A DNA stretch of 64,000 bases from Cinclus cinclus (lineage: Eukaryota; Chordata; Aves; Passeriformes; Cinclidae): positions 27,932,142 through 27,996,141 of the forward strand of contig NC_085049.1 of the NCBI RefSeq assembly GCF_963662255.1. The letters are read 5' to 3'. A program made the translations under genes and the position numbers. Position 1 is the first letter of the stretch, and each line of letters starts with the position of its first letter. This document shows positions 13,001 to 23,000 of the stretch, in pieces. Below the pieces are notes generated by a model. The model searched no databases. It was not told where the DNA came from and saw only the letters and a program-made list of their open reading frames with translations.

Positions 13001-14080
13001 ACATCCCTTCCAAATAGGTGCTGCTGAGAGGGAAATGCACATTCTTCAGGCAGGTCTGTACTGTGCATTCGGGCTCTCTCCTTCTCTCTCCCTCCTGCTA
13101 TCCTACTGTTTTCTATACTGAGTCCTCTAATATGTATCAGTACCATAGTAACAGCATGAGCTCAGAGAGGAGTGACCTTAGCCTCAGTCAGCAGGACTTC
13201 CTTGAGGGTAGGAACCTGTACCAGCAACAGAATTGATGTCTTTGATGTAGTTCTCACTGAGACCTTCACTGAGAAGCAGAATGTAGAATCAGCACAGGAG
13301 CTGCTGGACATTTCTGTTCTGTGGCTTGTGCTGCTGGGTGAATGGATAGATCCCAGTCCCAGGGCACTGGCCTTGCTCCTCCATTTGGAGCAGACCCAGA
13401 TGAGATCTAGCTACACTCAAAGTTTAGGGTCCAGGCCTGCTCACACTAAATGCCTCAGTGGCCCCTGCATTTACTGAATCTAAATGGTTTGGGAGTGAGT
13501 GTAGAGCCTTCTGAAACGTGTCTCTGCAAAAGGAACAAGTTCCTGACAAGATTGCTACAGAGTAATTTAATGGGTTTCTGCTGCTGTTGAAAAGCTGTGA
13601 ATATCTCTATTCATTCCCTTGGAAAAAAAGGTTAATAAACTCAGAGAATCAGGGAATATTTCTGTGTAATAGCTTGGATGTGAGAAGAGGGGGCAGGGTG
13701 TAAAGGTAGTGGGTTTTGCCATATAAATATGCTAGACATGCTCCTGAATTTGCTTCTAGGGAGGGTGAAGTTCAGGTCATGTTCTGCTTACAGAAGAGCC
13801 AAGGAAGAGCAAGGAGGGGGAAAAAGGCAGGGATTATTCTTGTGCAGAGTTTATCTGAGTTACCCAACCAAAAACCCTGCCAATGTGATTCAGTTCTTTC
13901 TCCAAGCCAGTGGAGCAGTCACTGACTGCAGACATGACTGCCCCAGGGAATCACACCTCCAGGCACAGCTGGAAATGAGGGCAAGAGAATCCATCATGAA
14001 CTTTCTCTGGTCTCACAGGCAGGAACTTTCTCTGATTAGCTTCAGTGGCTGCAGTGTTCCTCTCTCTTACATAAATCATC
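7061..14080. other. Intergenic, no gene recognised
   Basis: AT-rich sequence with only short ORFs lacking recognisable similarity. No tandem array, CR1 copy or LTR was seen by eye. Confidence 0.5.
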
Positions 14081-14142
14081 AGCCAGGGCAGAATGGAGTT
14101 GGACCTGGAACACACTGTGGAGGAGGAGCTTCAGGCCCTGGA

Positions 14143-14149
14143 TATAAAA
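14143..14149 (+). promoter_or_regulatory. Isolated TATAAAA box within an inverted repeat
   Basis: TATAAAA sits in CCTGG-ATATAAAA-CCAGG, a small inverted repeat. A purine-rich stretch follows, with a possible donor GGTAAAG near 14277. It could be a core promoter of an unannotated transcript or chance. Confidence 0.25.
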
Positions 14150-15811
14150 CCAGGAGAACACAAGCAGAGAGACACAGATTGGGGAGCCCACCAGAGATTT
14201 CAGCTAGCCCAGGGGCCCTCCTGGGCAGCAAGGGAAAGAGCTCTGCCTGCAGCCAAGCCTGTGCCTGTGGCTTGTGGTAAAGAAAAATCAGAGGTGGATG
14301 AGCCTGAAGGGCTAGAGCTCCCATCCCACAGCCTGATCTGGAGAAGTATCCAGTTAAGTGCTGCTCACATCAACCAAGGAAAACAGCTCTCTCTGTGTTT
14401 AAACCATGCTTGGTGTCCAGGTGTTGTTGAATTATAACAAAGCAAATTATAGTCTCCCTTGCTGGGTCAGTGACATGGAAATCTTTAGATTCTGTTTTTC
14501 TCCTCATCAGCTGCACAAAAGCCTGAAGGTTGTGTGAGGATGCTCTTCCCTGTCACTCTGGCCACAGGGATGTTAATCATGTAAAAAAAACAGGGGGATG
14601 TGGGCAGACTCTAACAGACAAGGCTGCCTCTGCCTGGCAGGAACACGGACTTGCATCACTGCAGTAAACACACAGTTCCTGCAGAGCAGTAAATTTGGGC
14701 TCTTTGCAACACAAGTAGCTATTTGCATTTTACTGGTAAGAGAGCACCTGAAGAGACAGAATTACCGTGATGGTACAGGATGTACTGACAGCACTGCTGT
14801 TCCATATCCTCAGACCATGGATAAATGAGTCTCAAATGCCAGAATAACCAGCAGGCTGAGGGGTCCCAGTTCTCCATTGCTGTAAGGATGACAGAAGGAC
14901 TACACTGGACTGGGGAGGTCCCTTTTTATGCAAACATAGGCACAGATTGTGCTGGAGAGAAATGGACACTAAATGATTTTCTGTCCTTATCAATTGTAGG
15001 GCATTGCCAAGCAGTAGACAAAAACCTCTCTACCGTCTCCTTTACATTCTGCGGCTGAGCACTGAGATGACTGAGGATGTGACTTTTTCAAAATAACAAA
15101 TTAGTATGTGCCTGAAGCATGATCACATATCTGAAGCTTCTCCTACTAACAGGCTTGGAACTGATGGTAGAGAGAGGATGATAAAAAAATTACTCATCAT
15201 AAAAGGGTCAGACATGAGTAACCAGGATGAGGTGTTCACCTGTCTTCATACACAACTTGTGAGATAATTTTAGGTGACACATGCCAAATCAAGTATTAAG
15301 AGTTACAGAGCTCTTTAAATTTGTCTGTTTTTTTACAAAAAAACACCTAGCAATCATAAGAAAACAAAATCACACATTCCAGCCTCCTCTGAAGAGTGTT
15401 ACGAAAAAAAAAAATAGGAATTTTACTTGGCCTAAAAAATTACTACAGTGCATAATCCAGAGGATGCTCAAGATCAGTCCTTTATCCTCTCATTTTCCAT
15501 TGCACACATTCTAATTCCTGCTTCTATTGATCTGACATGCAGAAAACTAGGACAGCTAAAAGAGAAATACCTGGTACATGCAGCAGCATGGCAGGTGTGA
15601 TCTACCTTGAGGGAGATCAGACAGCCACAGCCAAAAACTAGGACATACGTGTTTGCCAGGAGGTATTTCGGAATGGACACTGCATTCTAAGTAAAGCCAA
15701 GTAAAAAGACAAGTGCACAATCTGTCATTGGTGTCTGCACTGTCTCTTTCTTCTAAGGAAAACTCTCTTCAAAAAGCCCCAGATCAAAAATCACCAACCC
15801 AAAATCTCAGA

Positions 15812-15893
15812 TAGTGTCACACAGAAGGGGAGATGGGATGGGACCTCTGGACCTCACCCTGTCCAACCACCCTGTCCAAAGCAGGGTCAAGTC
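15812..15893 (-). mobile_element. CR1 LINE 3'-end remnant
   Basis: The plus strand reads GGGACCTCTGGACCTCACCC, then TGTCCAAC and AAAGCAGGGTCA, the reverse complement of the conserved avian CR1 3' region. The terminal octamers are decayed. It is a 5'-truncated copy inserted on the minus strand. Confidence 0.6.
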
Positions 15894-17959
15894 CCTCTGC
15901 TAGGGATGCTTAAGACAACTAGCAACTGAGGTAAGATTCCTCACTTATGCTAACTCCGATGTGTTTTCATGGTTAAAACACAGGAAAATCATCATTCAAC
16001 TATCTCAGAACAACTCAGGTCTTTCATACATTTAATCATTTTTTTCTGACTACTCTGAACATGTATTAGAATACTAAAGAGGCTTGATTTTAAAAATTCA
16101 AGCTAGTTTTGGAAACATCATTAATGAACATAACTGTACTCAGTAGACTTGGATGCAAAATAGGAAGTTATAAACATTCTTAAATTATTTGTGGCACTAC
16201 ATGAGAATTATGAATTTGAAAACCATTTATCAGCACACAATATTTTCATAAGGGAAGAAAATGATGAGAGTACTAATATCTGTGGCTATCATTGCTGTTA
16301 ACAGCTGGCCATACCACCTCAATCCTCCAAAAAAGTAGGACAAACACCAGAAGAAAAGTAGGACATTTAATCACTCCACACCACCTGGAATATTCTTCAG
16401 CACTGCATCAAGCGCATGTACTCAGCACACTGAGGTGCACTGGACAGATGAATCTGCAATATTTAAGTGGGAAGCAATGGCTACTGTATGAGGTTATGCC
16501 CAAAATACTCATCAGGAGAAGATAATTTAATGTTTTCTTACTTAAAGAAAAAAAAAAAACCTCAGATCTTCTGGTCTGCAAAATAAAGGGAAAAGAAAAC
16601 TCAAAACTCAAATACTCAAAACTCCAAAAAATAGTAGGGAAAATTATCTATAGGGTTTGATCACCTTTTCTTATCACTAACAGCTGAGTGTCTTCTGGGC
16701 CATCTTCTGCATCAACTTGATTTTTGCAGAACAGACTTATGCATACCCCAAATCCCAAACTTGGCCTCAAACAGCCACCTTATGTTATAACTCATATCCC
16801 ATCCAGACATTCTTAAGCAGAAGGATTTGGAGAAGCTTTTTACAACAACAAGAAAAAAAAAGAAAAAGCCATTTTATTGACTTTGATGTTTTTAAATTGC
16901 TAAAACGGCATTTTGTAAGAGGGAGAAAACATTCAGAAAAAAAAATCTGTTCACTGTTTCATTGCATTCATTACACAGACCAGGTGGTCCCTGCCAGAGT
17001 GCATCCTTGCTCTCCTGAGTCTGCAAACTGAAGTTCCTGTCAAGAGTGGTCTATAAAAGCAGCACTGCTCCCTCATATCTCTTATTTAGCCAAAAGATTG
17101 TTAGGAATGGCCAACATGCCTCTTCCTTTCTTATAGAATGGGATCTCTCTGAATAACTCAGCACTTTTGTCAAATCTCTGCAGCTGTTCATCTTCTCTCA
17201 TGTGTCATGAGAAACTTTGGGAAAAACTGCAGGGAGCCCCAGGAAAAAAGGGAAGGAAGCAGCCACCAGGACAGTGATTGGGAAGGAAGCAAGCTGCCAT
17301 TAGTAAAAAGAACACTAGAAATGCATTGTGAAGGGTGTCAGGATCTGCTGTTGTACAGGACTCACCACACTGGAGCCACTTCTGAACCCCAAAGTGTGAT
17401 TCCTAGTAGACACAGAAACTTCTCTATTTTGATTTTTATGCCAAAGGGGGAACAACTGTTCATATGTTCTTTTGATAGGAAGGAAAGATGAGCAGGTGCA
17501 TTTTATTTAGCCACAATTGGTGAATGTGGGTGTGGGAATGCAAATTCCCACTGCGTGTGTGTTATCTTCATAGTTGCCTTTGCCCATTCCCTTCAAACAC
17601 ATTATACAGGGTTGGGAGAGAACAGGAAGAACAAGACATGAACAGGAACTTGGCTTGTGTCCACTGAGTTGTTTCGCACATTTTCTCTGTGTAACAACAT
17701 TCACAGCTTTTGTTTTTTTTAACCCAGTTTAAGACAGTGTATTGACTGGGTACAGCAAAATTGAAGGGAAGTCATGAGCCAGGTGAGCTCCCTAGCTTGC
17801 TCAGATCCTGCTGCTGAGGAGCCAGCTCCTCGAGAAGAGGATGAAGGGAGGGACCAGGCTGGGAGAAAAGCTGTGGGAGAGTCTGCTCCATATCCCTGCC
17901 CCTGCCAGCCTGGTTATGATGTGCTGCTCCTCCCTGAGAGATGAGGGTGCAGAACCTCA
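15894..17959. other. Intergenic, no gene recognised
   Basis: AT-rich sequence with short, unrecognised ORFs. A TATAAAAG at 17052-17059 has no associated gene that I can identify. Confidence 0.5.
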
Positions 17960-18170
17960 GGGGTTGCTTGAGGTCATTTGGGCTGATTGATGTCATTGGA
18001 GTGGCTGGTAAGGGTTACTTGAGGTCATTTGAACCCCTGGCAGAAGTTACTTGAGGTCATTGGAGTGCTTGGCAGGGGTTACTTGAGGCCACTGAGTGCC
18101 TGGTAGGGATTATTTGAGGCCATTTGGGGTTACTGGTGTGCCTGGTATGGGTTGCTTGAGGTCATTTGGG
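17960..18170 (+). repeat. Degenerate ~32-bp minisatellite (GGTTACTTGAGGTCATTTGG)
   Basis: Six diverged units begin near 17960, 18012, 18043, 18075, 18107 and 18149, each carrying GTTRCTTGAGGYCAYT or a close variant, usually followed by GTGCCTGGYAGG. Spacing is 31-32 bases with two longer units. Confidence 0.85.
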
Positions 18171-18511
18171 ATTCCTTGAACACGAAACAGCAGTTATCGC
18201 AGACACTGCCTTTGGACTGTGCTGTTCTGACATCCATCCAGGCCTGCAGAGACAGCAGCCAGGACAGCTGAACATGGGTGCACCCATCACACTCAGGTCA
18301 AAGCCTCTAAAGCCCTGGAGATCTGGCCTTCTCAAGTGGAAGTAAAGGATGGGAGACCTCAGCTGTCAGTAGCCATGGACAAGGACCTCTAGGGATCAAT
18401 GGGCAAATATGAACTGTCATTGTCTACTTTATTCTCTGTATTTACTCACCGCGTCTGGTACGGCGACCAGATGTGCAAATGTCAGGAGGGAGTGCTTCAA
18501 ATGCTCCAGGT
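18171..18511. other. Unassigned sequence between minisatellite and LTR
   Basis: No coding similarity seen. It may be internal or flanking sequence of the adjacent LTR element, but there is no polypurine tract next to the LTR edge to show that. Confidence 0.4.
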
Positions 18512-19025
18512 TGTTAGAAAGTGTTAAGCTAATAATAACTAGGGTTTGTAAGGACAAATTACAAAATAAGAAGAGGAGGTATTGAGGGGAATGCTAGTGT
18601 CTTTATAAAGAATTTGATGGGAGAACGTGTGGGTGTTAACATCTTTGAAATGGGTCTTAAGGTCTCTCTGACTTTGGGCAGCAGGTTTGTTGCAGAGCCC
18701 AGGCAGTTTGGCTCCTGAAACAGATAAGGGTCAGCACAAGCTTGAGCTTCGGAACTTTGGGATAAAATGACAGGTTCCAGGGGGAGTATGTTGCAGGCAG
18801 TTCAGAAAGGCTGTACCCTCCCAGTACCTCAGCCAGTGGGGAAGGGAAGAGGGCAATTTGTGGGTGGGAGTTCAGGATAAAAGGAGGCTGCTCCCTCCAG
18901 AACCTTGAGAGAGAAAGCCCCATAGGTTTGCCCCCAGTGGACTCTTCCCTTATTCGAATAAAGTTGCAGGAATCCTCTGTCTCCTTTTGGACCTAAACTT
19001 CTGTCATCTGTGGATTTTCCTGACA
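18512..19025 (+). mobile_element. Solo-LTR-like element of an endogenous retrovirus
   Basis: About 514 bases beginning TGTTAG and ending CTGACA, the TG...CA ends expected of an LTR. It carries a TATA-like box (ATAAAAG, 18877-18883) and, 80 bases on, a poly(A) signal AATAAA (18957-18962) followed by a T-rich, GT-containing stretch: the U3-R-U5 order. No flanking direct repeats of 4-6 bases match, and no viral genes are visible, so its left end is provisional. It could also be the 3' LTR of a decayed provirus. Confidence 0.55.
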
Positions 19026-19130
19026 AAAGCTTTACTGAAATCCAAGAAGTGTACATGTACTGGCTTGCCTTGATCAGCTAGGTGGGTTACCTTGTGAAAA
19101 ACAGTCACAGAGAATACTGGTTACAACCTA
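19026..19130 (-). mobile_element. CR1 LINE reverse-transcriptase remnant
   Basis: On the minus strand one frame reads KVTHLADQGKPVHVHFLDFS then KAF, matching the conserved CR1 reverse-transcriptase stretch KVTHLVDEGKAVDVVYLDFS. The copy abuts the LTR edge exactly and is truncated on both sides. Confidence 0.75.
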
Positions 19131-19386
19131 GTGCTAGGAGAGGCTGCCGCCACTAGTTTGTCCCAGAGCTTTTCCATTGTTGAGATCCTGCCTGTTGGTT
19201 ATGTTTCCACCTTTCCCTGGCACGATGTTCATGCTGTTCATGGCTGCATGGCCTCCTTGTGATGTTGGTGTTTTCCATGAGGGATTGGAGACGTTTCTCC
19301 AGGTTCTTATGGCCACCCCGATGGTTAGGCTTAAACAGCAAACCCCAGCTACCTCCTGGGCAAGATTTCTTCTAACTGCGTGTTCT
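19131..19386. other. Short intergenic stretch before the AGK promoter
   Basis: No recognised gene or repeat. It could be a further decayed part of the CR1 copy, but I cannot align it by eye. Confidence 0.4.
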
Positions 19387-19556
19387 TGAAAAATTTTTTG
19401 TTTGTTCTTTTTGTTTGTTGATTTTGCTTTACTTCTGAGTTCCGTTTTTATTTTCTTTGGGTTTGCTTTTGTTGCGTTCTGTTTAGTTGTTTTGGTGTTT
19501 TTTGGCAGGTTTGGGGTTTTCTTAGGGGTATTTATGTTTTGGGTTTTTTCTTTGTG
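19387..19556 (+). other. T/G-rich strand-asymmetric tract
   Basis: About 170 bases composed almost wholly of T and G on the plus strand, with very few A or C. It abuts the AGK CpG island on its upstream side. It has no repeat unit and no plausible coding content. Confidence 0.7.
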
Positions 19557-19771
19557 CGGGCGGGGGCAACACCGTGGATATTTTTATCGGAGCGGAAAAA
19601 AAAAAAGATTTATTCACTTCTGTCCTCCGCTACACTCCATGTCCATCTCCCCGTGCTCCCGTCAGAGCCCATGGCAATAGTTCCTCTCGGGGCCGGAGCG
19701 AGGCAGCGAGCGCCGGGACTCTGGGAACAGTGGAAACTCTTTTCCTTGGGATTTGCTTTGGGGGGTTTGTT

Positions 19772-19800
19772 TGTGTGTGTGTCTGTCTGTCTGTGTGTCT
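19772..19800 (+). repeat. TG/TCTG simple repeat in the AGK promoter
   Basis: Short interrupted (TG)n and (TCTG)n run within the upstream part of the CpG island. Confidence 0.75.
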
Positions 19801-19893
19801 GTTTCCGTGAGGTGGGGCCGGTGCGTGCGCGGAACGCCAGGGCCGCGGGAGCCGTTTCCAGCCGGGCCGGGCACGGCAGCGGGCCCGGGGAAA

Positions 19894-19913
19894 GGGGGGG
19901 GGGGGGGGGGGGG
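19894..19913 (+). repeat. 20-base G homopolymer just upstream of the AGK start codon
   Basis: Twenty consecutive G residues end 21 bases before the AGK ATG. If transcribed, this is a G-quadruplex-forming 5' UTR segment. Length may be inaccurate because homopolymers are error-prone in assemblies. Confidence 0.9.
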
Positions 19914-19934
19914 CGGCCGGCGCGGCGGGGCGCG

Positions 19935-20035
19935 ATGGCGAAATTGCTGGCGGCTCTCAGGAACCACTGGAAGAAATCCACGTTCGGAGCCTGCTTGCTG
20001 GGCTGGGGTGGACACTGGCTCTATGGGAAGCACTG
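19935..20035 (+). CDS. AGK: AGK coding exon 1 (start codon, membrane anchor)
   Basis: Encodes residues 1-33 plus two bases of Cys34, starting [14 protein letters not shown]. It ends at CACTG before the donor GTAATG. It lies inside the CpG island. The reading frame is open upstream as far as an ATG at 19539, but homology to mammalian AGK begins at this ATG. A separate non-coding first exon, as in human, cannot be excluded. Confidence 0.95.
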
Positions 20036-23000
20036 GTAATGCCGGCTGGGGCCGGGCCGGGCGGGGAGGCGGGAGGGAGAGATGGAGGGAGAGCGAGCGC
20101 CGAAAATGGGGGTCGCCTGTCGGAGGGCCCTGGCAGGCAGAGGGGATGGGTTCTGCTATCTGCTCCCTCCTGCCTCAGCAGCTGTGGGCGTGGGAAGCTC
20201 AGTGCCTTTTTCTGCCTTCCCACGTCGGCCGTGTTGTAACACCGGGGCGGGTTCGGGCGGGAGGTTTAAACAGGGAGGATGTCTCGCTGGTATGAACAAT
20301 GTTGGGGCCTCTTGGAGATGAGAAGGTTTTCTGTCTCCTAACCTAAAAAAGAATGTCACGAGCCATACGCGTGCCTTCAGCTGCTTGTTTGCTTTTAGCC
20401 CGTATTATAAGGATGACTGGATGTGCTGAGCGTGGTCCATCCCAGGTGCGGCGCCTGTGGGTTTTCCCACCTCCTTTCTGCTGTAGCAGAAATCCATGTC
20501 TCTCCCTTGAGGTCTGGCACAGGCAGCCTTGTGCTCTTCCTCCCTGGCGTGGTCTTTGCTGCTGTCGCCCGCCTAGCTTGGAAGGGGCCTGTCAGCTGCT
20601 CCTCCCAGAAGTTACAGCTAGTGGTATCATTCCCAGTGTTTACCTGTGGAGTAAATGTCCCTTATAGTAAGTAAAATCCTCATTCGTGTTTTTTAAAAAG
20701 CTGAGTTTATATTTCAGTCCTTGTCCTTCAAGATTATGGTTAATGCATTTGACTGAAAAGCAGATGTAGTGAAATCATTTTTAAAAGCTGTTACTTTTTT
20801 GCTCTTTATTGTTACTTGCTTAATTATTTTAAGTTGTTTAGTCAGGTTTTTAACAGTGCTCTTTTTTGCTTACGTTGCAGTGCTGCCAAAGCCTCGGTGG
20901 GAAAGTTAGGAAAATAAATTTGTTTATGTTGCTTTTATACTCTCTTTCTTCACAACCTTTTGCCTGGGGACTTTGGCATTAAATCAGCCTTTGTTTTGCA
21001 TGGTACATGTGCTTTAGTTGCTTGCTTCTTATGTGAAATTCACTGTCCCCTTTGTGTCAGTAGTGCCTGGGAGTTCTTGTGCCCATGTGCTGTTGGTTTC
21101 AGATGTACATTCACTTCTTGTGTGGTAGCAGTGAAATTGTGTTTGGATCACAGAGAACGGGGGGCGTGCCACAGGTGATGTGGTGGGGAATAAGGAGGAA
21201 AATATGAAAGGCAAACAACCAAAAAGGGGATCTTTGGTGTCTAAATTTCAGTGTGGAGGGGGGTTGTTTGCCCCAAGGCAGGGTGCTTTTACCCAGATGA
21301 TGTACTGGGGGCAGAAAAAATTCTACATATCCCATTCTCCAATCTCCCGATTATCTGTAAAGGAAAGTACAGCATTTGCTTAGAACACTGGAAATGCAAG
21401 GTAGGGAATCCTATGATGACAGACAGCTCAGTGGGACTTTGATGTAGGCCATAGCTACTGCTGTCAGAGTTTTAAACGCTGTTTGGAAACACTGACAACT
21501 GCTTAGCAATTTCTGGGCCATTCTCTGTGGAGAGTTGTTTTATGCGGGTTGGAGAAAAACAAGAAACAAGAAGAGCCTGATGGTAGGAGTGTAAAAAAAA
21601 ATTCAAAGGTGGTCTCAACAGCCCTCTGTGATACTCTGAGAACAGTGAGGACCTTAGCTTGTGGCAGGTGGACATCAGGAAGTAGGCCAGGATCCCTCTG
21701 CAGCTTGTGGAGATGGCTTTTGGTGTGAGCGTTTTTGTACGTTCCTTCTTCCCAGTCTCTTTGTCTATGACCCAGTTGAGCTGGGGAGCAGAGAGGTGTC
21801 TTTTGTCCCATGCACAGATAGATGGCCACAGGCAAGGCTGGGAGAGGATAATGAAGGATCTGTAGGGGCTGTGTTGGCCCTGAGGCTTGTTGTTATGCAC
21901 ATCAGAGGCTCAGTTGCTATGCATGAGCTATACCTGACTAGACTGATATTTGCCCTTTGAGAACACATTTAAAGGTCTTGTAGTGAGGTGCTTTGGGTTC
22001 TGGCATCACAAGTTCCTGATGAGGGGCCTTGCTTCAGCACAGCATTGGTTCTGATTAGCCTCTGACTTTTTGGAAGCTGAGATGTTGGTCATTTATTTGC
22101 AGCCAAAGACAATTTTTCTCTGCCATCCTGCATCCCTCTTTCCGTCCTTGTGGGTTTTCTAAAATATTTCTCTTGCAAGAAGAAGGTGATTTGCTTTTTT
22201 GACTCCTCAAGGTTCCTTCTTCTTTTGGATGCAGCAGCTATGATGCCTGCATTAAGTGAAGCTATTGTAAATAACAGTCTGTCCTGAAGATAAGTGGCAG
22301 CTCTTCTGTAGTCAGTCTCTACAAGCTCACGGGGACAGAAGAACTCTGAAGTACTTCCTTAAGACTTTGGAGGATGCTATATGGACAAGAGGAATGTTAC
22401 CTTTTCCAGGCTTGTTCCCAGTGCCTCTTCCCTGCCTGGAAATGGTTGTGGGACTCCCCCTTGCACACCCTGAGGACTGTGCTGTGGAGCCTGGTGTAGA
22501 TGTCCTTGTGCTCCCTGGGATGTAAAGGGAAGAGAGGGGCACTGGAGTGTGATGGATCATCACTGAGTTGATCTAAAGGTTGTGGATGACAATAGCTGTA
22601 AAGGTTGAGAAGCTGCTTAGTCCTGGTTCTTTCTTCCTCCAGAATTTAGTTTCTGGATCAGTGTATTAGTCTTTCAATTTGGGAGGTATTTGTTCAAATA
22701 CTGGTAGATTTAAAAGGAAGGAGTTTTGGATGAGCAGGAAGAATAAAAGGAGGAAACCTTGTGCTTTTTTCCTTTCTCCCATGTGTTATTCAGCCCTTCT
22801 AAGTATGTCAGTACAGAAAGTACCTCTTCAACAGGGGTGTCAGTGAGGAGGTGGCAAAGGTTTTTCATGTGTCAAATGATTGAAGTTATATCTGGTTGTA
22901 TTACTGTTAACTAGAACCCCATTGCCATCCTTGCAAAACTATAATGTATCTTAAAATTCTTTTTGTTCTCATAAAAGAGTGTTCTAAAATCCATTGTCCT

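Larger units (their letters stand above)
19555..20250 (+). promoter_or_regulatory. AGK: AGK CpG-island promoter
   Basis: The sequence changes abruptly from T/G-rich to GC-rich with many CpG dinucleotides and contains the AGK start codon. An NRF-1-like site (GTGCGTGCGCGG) lies at 19821-19832, as expected for a nuclear gene of mitochondrial function. No TATA box is evident. The transcription start is not resolvable by eye; the region between about 19,640 and 19,930 is most likely. Confidence 0.75.

Noticed and set aside
13729..14280. 183-codon open frame as a protein gene
   Set aside because: Composition looks random, no motif recognised, and overlapping frames are equally open.
17052..17059. 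TATAAAAG as a promoter
   Set aside because: No CpG context, exon or repeat structure nearby supports transcription from here.
17960..18170. CRISPR-like array
   Set aside because: The repeats are degenerate and adjacent with no unique spacers, and the genome is a vertebrate; it is a minisatellite.
19753..20295. GC-rich open frames across the AGK promoter
   Set aside because: CpG-island composition removes stop codons in several frames; only the frame from 19935 has homology and a continuing exon chain.
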